Shown one piece after another: positions 5,241 to 7,139 of a DNA stretch of 7,139 bases; position 1 is the first letter of the stretch; each line of letters starts with the position of its first letter. Source of the DNA: Lysobacterales bacterium. Its GTDB lineage: Bacteria; Pseudomonadota; Gammaproteobacteria; Xanthomonadales; Marinicellaceae. The stretch lies in NCBI GenBank assembly GCA_015494035.1, contig WGBZ01000070.1, forward strand, positions 1 to 7,139, read 5' to 3'. The position numbers were made by a program, and so were the translations under genes. The notes beneath the pieces are model-generated. The model saw only the letters and a program-made list of their open reading frames with translations, had not been told where the DNA came from and did no database searches.

Positions 5241-7139
5241 TCAGTCCGCCTTTTTTTGCGTCCGTGGTTTGGGCTGCGGCTGGGCCAGTTTCAGCAAAAA
5301 CGCGTAATCGTCAGCGGTTTCCCTGTAGTGCTGAAAACGGCCGGAGGCACCGCCATGGCCCGCGTGCATATTGGTGCGCAGCATCAGCAGGTTGTGGTCG
5401 GTTTTCATATCACGCAACTTGGCCACCCATTTGGCCGGCTCCCAGTATTGAACCTGTGAGTCGTGCAGGCCGGTGGTGACCAGCATATTGGGGTATGGCT
5501 GAGCTGACACCTGGTCGTAGGGAGAATAACTGAGCATGTAGTCGTAATAGACTTTCTCCTTGGGGTTGCCCCACTCGTCAAATTCGCCCGTGGTCAGGGG
5601 AATGTCCTCATCCAGCATGGTGGTGACCACATCCACAAACGGCACGTCGGCAATCACACCGTGGTAAAGCGCTGGGGCCTGATTGACCACCGCGCCCATC
5701 AACAGACCACCGGCACTACCGCCCCAGGCGTAAACCCGTTCGGGGTCACCCAGACCGGCCCTGACCAGCCCTTGGGTCACATCCACGAAATCATTGAAGG
5801 TGTTTTTCTTCTTCAGCAGTTTGCCGTCCTCATACCAGCGGCGACCCTTGGCCTGTGAGCCACGCACGTGCGCGATGGCATAGACAAAATCCCGATCCAG
5901 CAGCGACAAGCGCGCGCTGGAAAAAGACGGATCCACCGAGTAGCCATAGGAACCATAGCCATAAACCAGCAATGGGCGTTCCCTGAGTGGCTTGGGGCCT
6001 TTGCGAAACACCAGCGACACCGGCACCAGTTCTCCGTCCCGCACCTTCACATACAGCCGCTGCGACGCGTAATCATCCGGGCTGAACTGGCCTAGCACCT
6101 TGTCCTGCTTCATCAGCGTTTTCTCACCGGTGACGGTGTTGTAGTCATAAACGCTGGCGGGTGTGGTTAATGAGGTGTAGTGATAGCGAATCACGTCACT
6201 GCCTTGGTCGGGGTTGTAGCCAATGTGCATGGTGTAGGCATTCTCATCACTGGGCAAAAGGGTATTCTTGCCAGTTTTCCAGTCCAGCAGGCGGATCTGA
6301 CGAATGCCATTTTCCCGTTGTTGGATGGCCAGAAAGTCCCGGTTGGCTTCAATGTCATAAATGAGCACGTCCTCGTCATGGGGAATCACTTCCTGCCACT
6401 TCGACTTGTCGGCCGCATGCTTCAGGTCGGTTTTCATCACGCGGAAGTTTTTGGCCTGCCAGTTGGTCAGCACATAAAAATCATCACCCAGCTGCTCAAT
6501 GGAATATTCGTGGTCTTTCTCGCGCGGCAAAAACACCTGGAACTCGCCTTCGGGCTGGCTCGCATCAAGCAGGCGCACTTCGGAATTGGTGGTGCTGGCC
6601 GAATGAATGGTAATGTAATCGCGCGAGCGCGTGGAACCTAGTGAGGTGTAGAAGGTGTTGTCCTTTTCCTCGTAGACCAGCGTGTCTTCGCTGGCAGGCG
6701 TGCCCAGCTTGTGCCGGTAGACGCGGTAAGGCAACAAGGTGACCGGGTGCTTGCGCACGTAAAATACCGTCTTGTTATCCTTAGCCCATTCCAGCGCGCC
6801 GGTGGTGTTTTCAATCACATCGGGGAGCAACTCGCCGCTGCGCAAATCCTTGAAACGAATGTTGTACTGACGGCGGCCAACGGTGTCTTCGGAAAACGCC
6901 AGCAGATTGTGGTCGTGGCTGATGGACTGGTTATTGGACTGAAAATAGCTGTGGCCACTGGCCCGCTCGTTCATGTCCACCAGCACCTCTTCAGGCGCAT
7001 CAAGCGAACCGTGCTTGCGCGCATACACCGGGTATTCCTGCCCGGTGTTGTAACGGCGGTAGTAGTAATAATCGTCCAACCGATAAGGCACCGATTGATC
7101 TTCCTGACTGATGCGCGCCACGATTTCGTCGTACAGGCG
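5241..7139 (-). CDS. ptrB: Oligopeptidase B (S9A prolyl oligopeptidase family); N-terminus off the right edge
   Basis: Oligopeptidase B is a serine peptidase that cuts small peptides after Arg or Lys; a beta-propeller cap keeps out folded proteins. Counting from the first visible codon at 7139, 632 residues are seen. The propeller region covers roughly 15-360 and the alpha/beta-hydrolase domain roughly 365-620. The catalytic triad fits S475 (WGGSAGG), D560 (GLHDSQV) and H595 (HAGHGG); the spacings match E. coli PtrB as I remember it (S532, D617, H652), so about 57 residues lie beyond the window. Other family motifs are YGYGSYG at 393-399, HVRGSQAKGRRWYEDGK at 424-440, and LDEDIPLTTGEFDEWGNP at 509-526. 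A GTG at 7121 could be taken as a start, but the frame continues upstream as LYDEIV, which fits the family, so it is internal. The short basic C-terminal tail (PKPRTQKKAD) is lineage-variable. Cellular location cannot be judged without the N-terminus. Confidence 0.96.
   Translation of the reverse strand, partial: RLYDEIVARISQEDQSVPYRLDDYYYYRRYNTGQEYPVYARKHGSLDAPEEVLVDMNERASGHSYFQSNNQSISHDHNLLAFSEDTVGRRQYNIRFKDLRSGELLPDVIENTTGALEWAKDNKTVFYVRKHPVTLLPYRVYRHKLGTPASEDTLVYEEKDNTFYTSLGSTRSRDYITIHSASTTNSEVRLLDASQPEGEFQVFLPREKDHEYSIEQLGDDFYVLTNWQAKNFRVMKTDLKHAADKSKWQEVIPHDEDVLIYDIEANRDFLAIQQRENGIRQIRLLDWKTGKNTLLPSDENAYTMHIGYNPDQGSDVIRYHYTSLTTPASVYDYNTVTGEKTLMKQDKVLGQFSPDDYASQRLYVKVRDGELVPVSLVFRKGPKPLRERPLLVYGYGSYGYSVDPSFSSARLSLLDRDFVYAIAHVRGSQAKGRRWYEDGKLLKKKNTFNDFVDVTQGLVRAGLGDPERVYAWGGSAGGLLMGAVVNQAPALYHGVIADVPFVDVVTTMLDEDIPLTTGEFDEWGNPKEKVYYDYMLSYSPYDQVSAQPYPNMLVTTGLHDSQVQYWEPAKWVAKLRDMKTDHNLLMLRTNMHAGHGGASGRFQHYRETADDYAFLLKLAQPQPKPRTQKKAD

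Noticed and set aside
5256..6641. Several plus-strand open frames of 65-153 codons opposite ptrB.
   Set aside because: The main ones (starts 5256, 5661, 5868, 6180) are codon-register mirrors of ptrB; none resembles a protein family.

Overview
This window looks like ordinary chromosomal core sequence from a gammaproteobacterium outside the Enterobacteriaceae. Three things support that. The secA and mutT genes lie side by side in the same orientation. A DUF721/DciA replicative-helicase loader gene sits nearby, and DciA is typical of bacteria that lack the phage-derived DnaC loader. MutT carries a C-terminal thiamine-phosphate-synthase-like domain, a fusion known from Pseudomonas-like and marine gammaproteobacteria. 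I cannot name genus or species from sequence reading alone.

Layout, left to right. Positions 1-901 (minus) hold most of a MutT-type Nudix hydrolase fused to a ThiE-like domain; its last residues lie off the left edge. Positions 902-1026 hold a clear intrinsic terminator (980-1005, minus) that ends the secA transcript, plus the mutT leader. Positions 1027-3753 (minus) encode complete SecA, the preprotein translocase ATPase. Positions 3754-3877 are the secA leader, with a possible 29-codon ORF and an unusual start region. Positions 3878-4813 (minus) encode a membrane-anchored M23 peptidoglycan endopeptidase with all metal ligands present. Positions 4814-4861 are a short divergent gap. Positions 4862-5194 (plus) encode a short DciA. 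Positions 5195-5240 are a convergent gap with no visible terminator. Positions 5241-7139 (minus) encode oligopeptidase B, lacking its N-terminus, which lies off the right edge.

How the genes relate. The M23 gene and secA run in the same direction, 124 bases apart with no visible terminator, so they may be co-transcribed; one remodels the cell wall and the other drives protein export across the inner membrane. MutT cleans the nucleotide pool and DciA loads the replicative helicase, so this is a housekeeping neighbourhood. Oligopeptidase B points the opposite way to dciA and looks like an independent unit.

I found no mobile element, CRISPR array, tRNA, rRNA or defence system, and no gene-free stretch over 300 bases. 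I see no convincing new biological system. The points most worth a second look are the short ORF and start-stop element before secA, the degenerate ThiE-like domain of MutT, and the apparently tail-less DciA.
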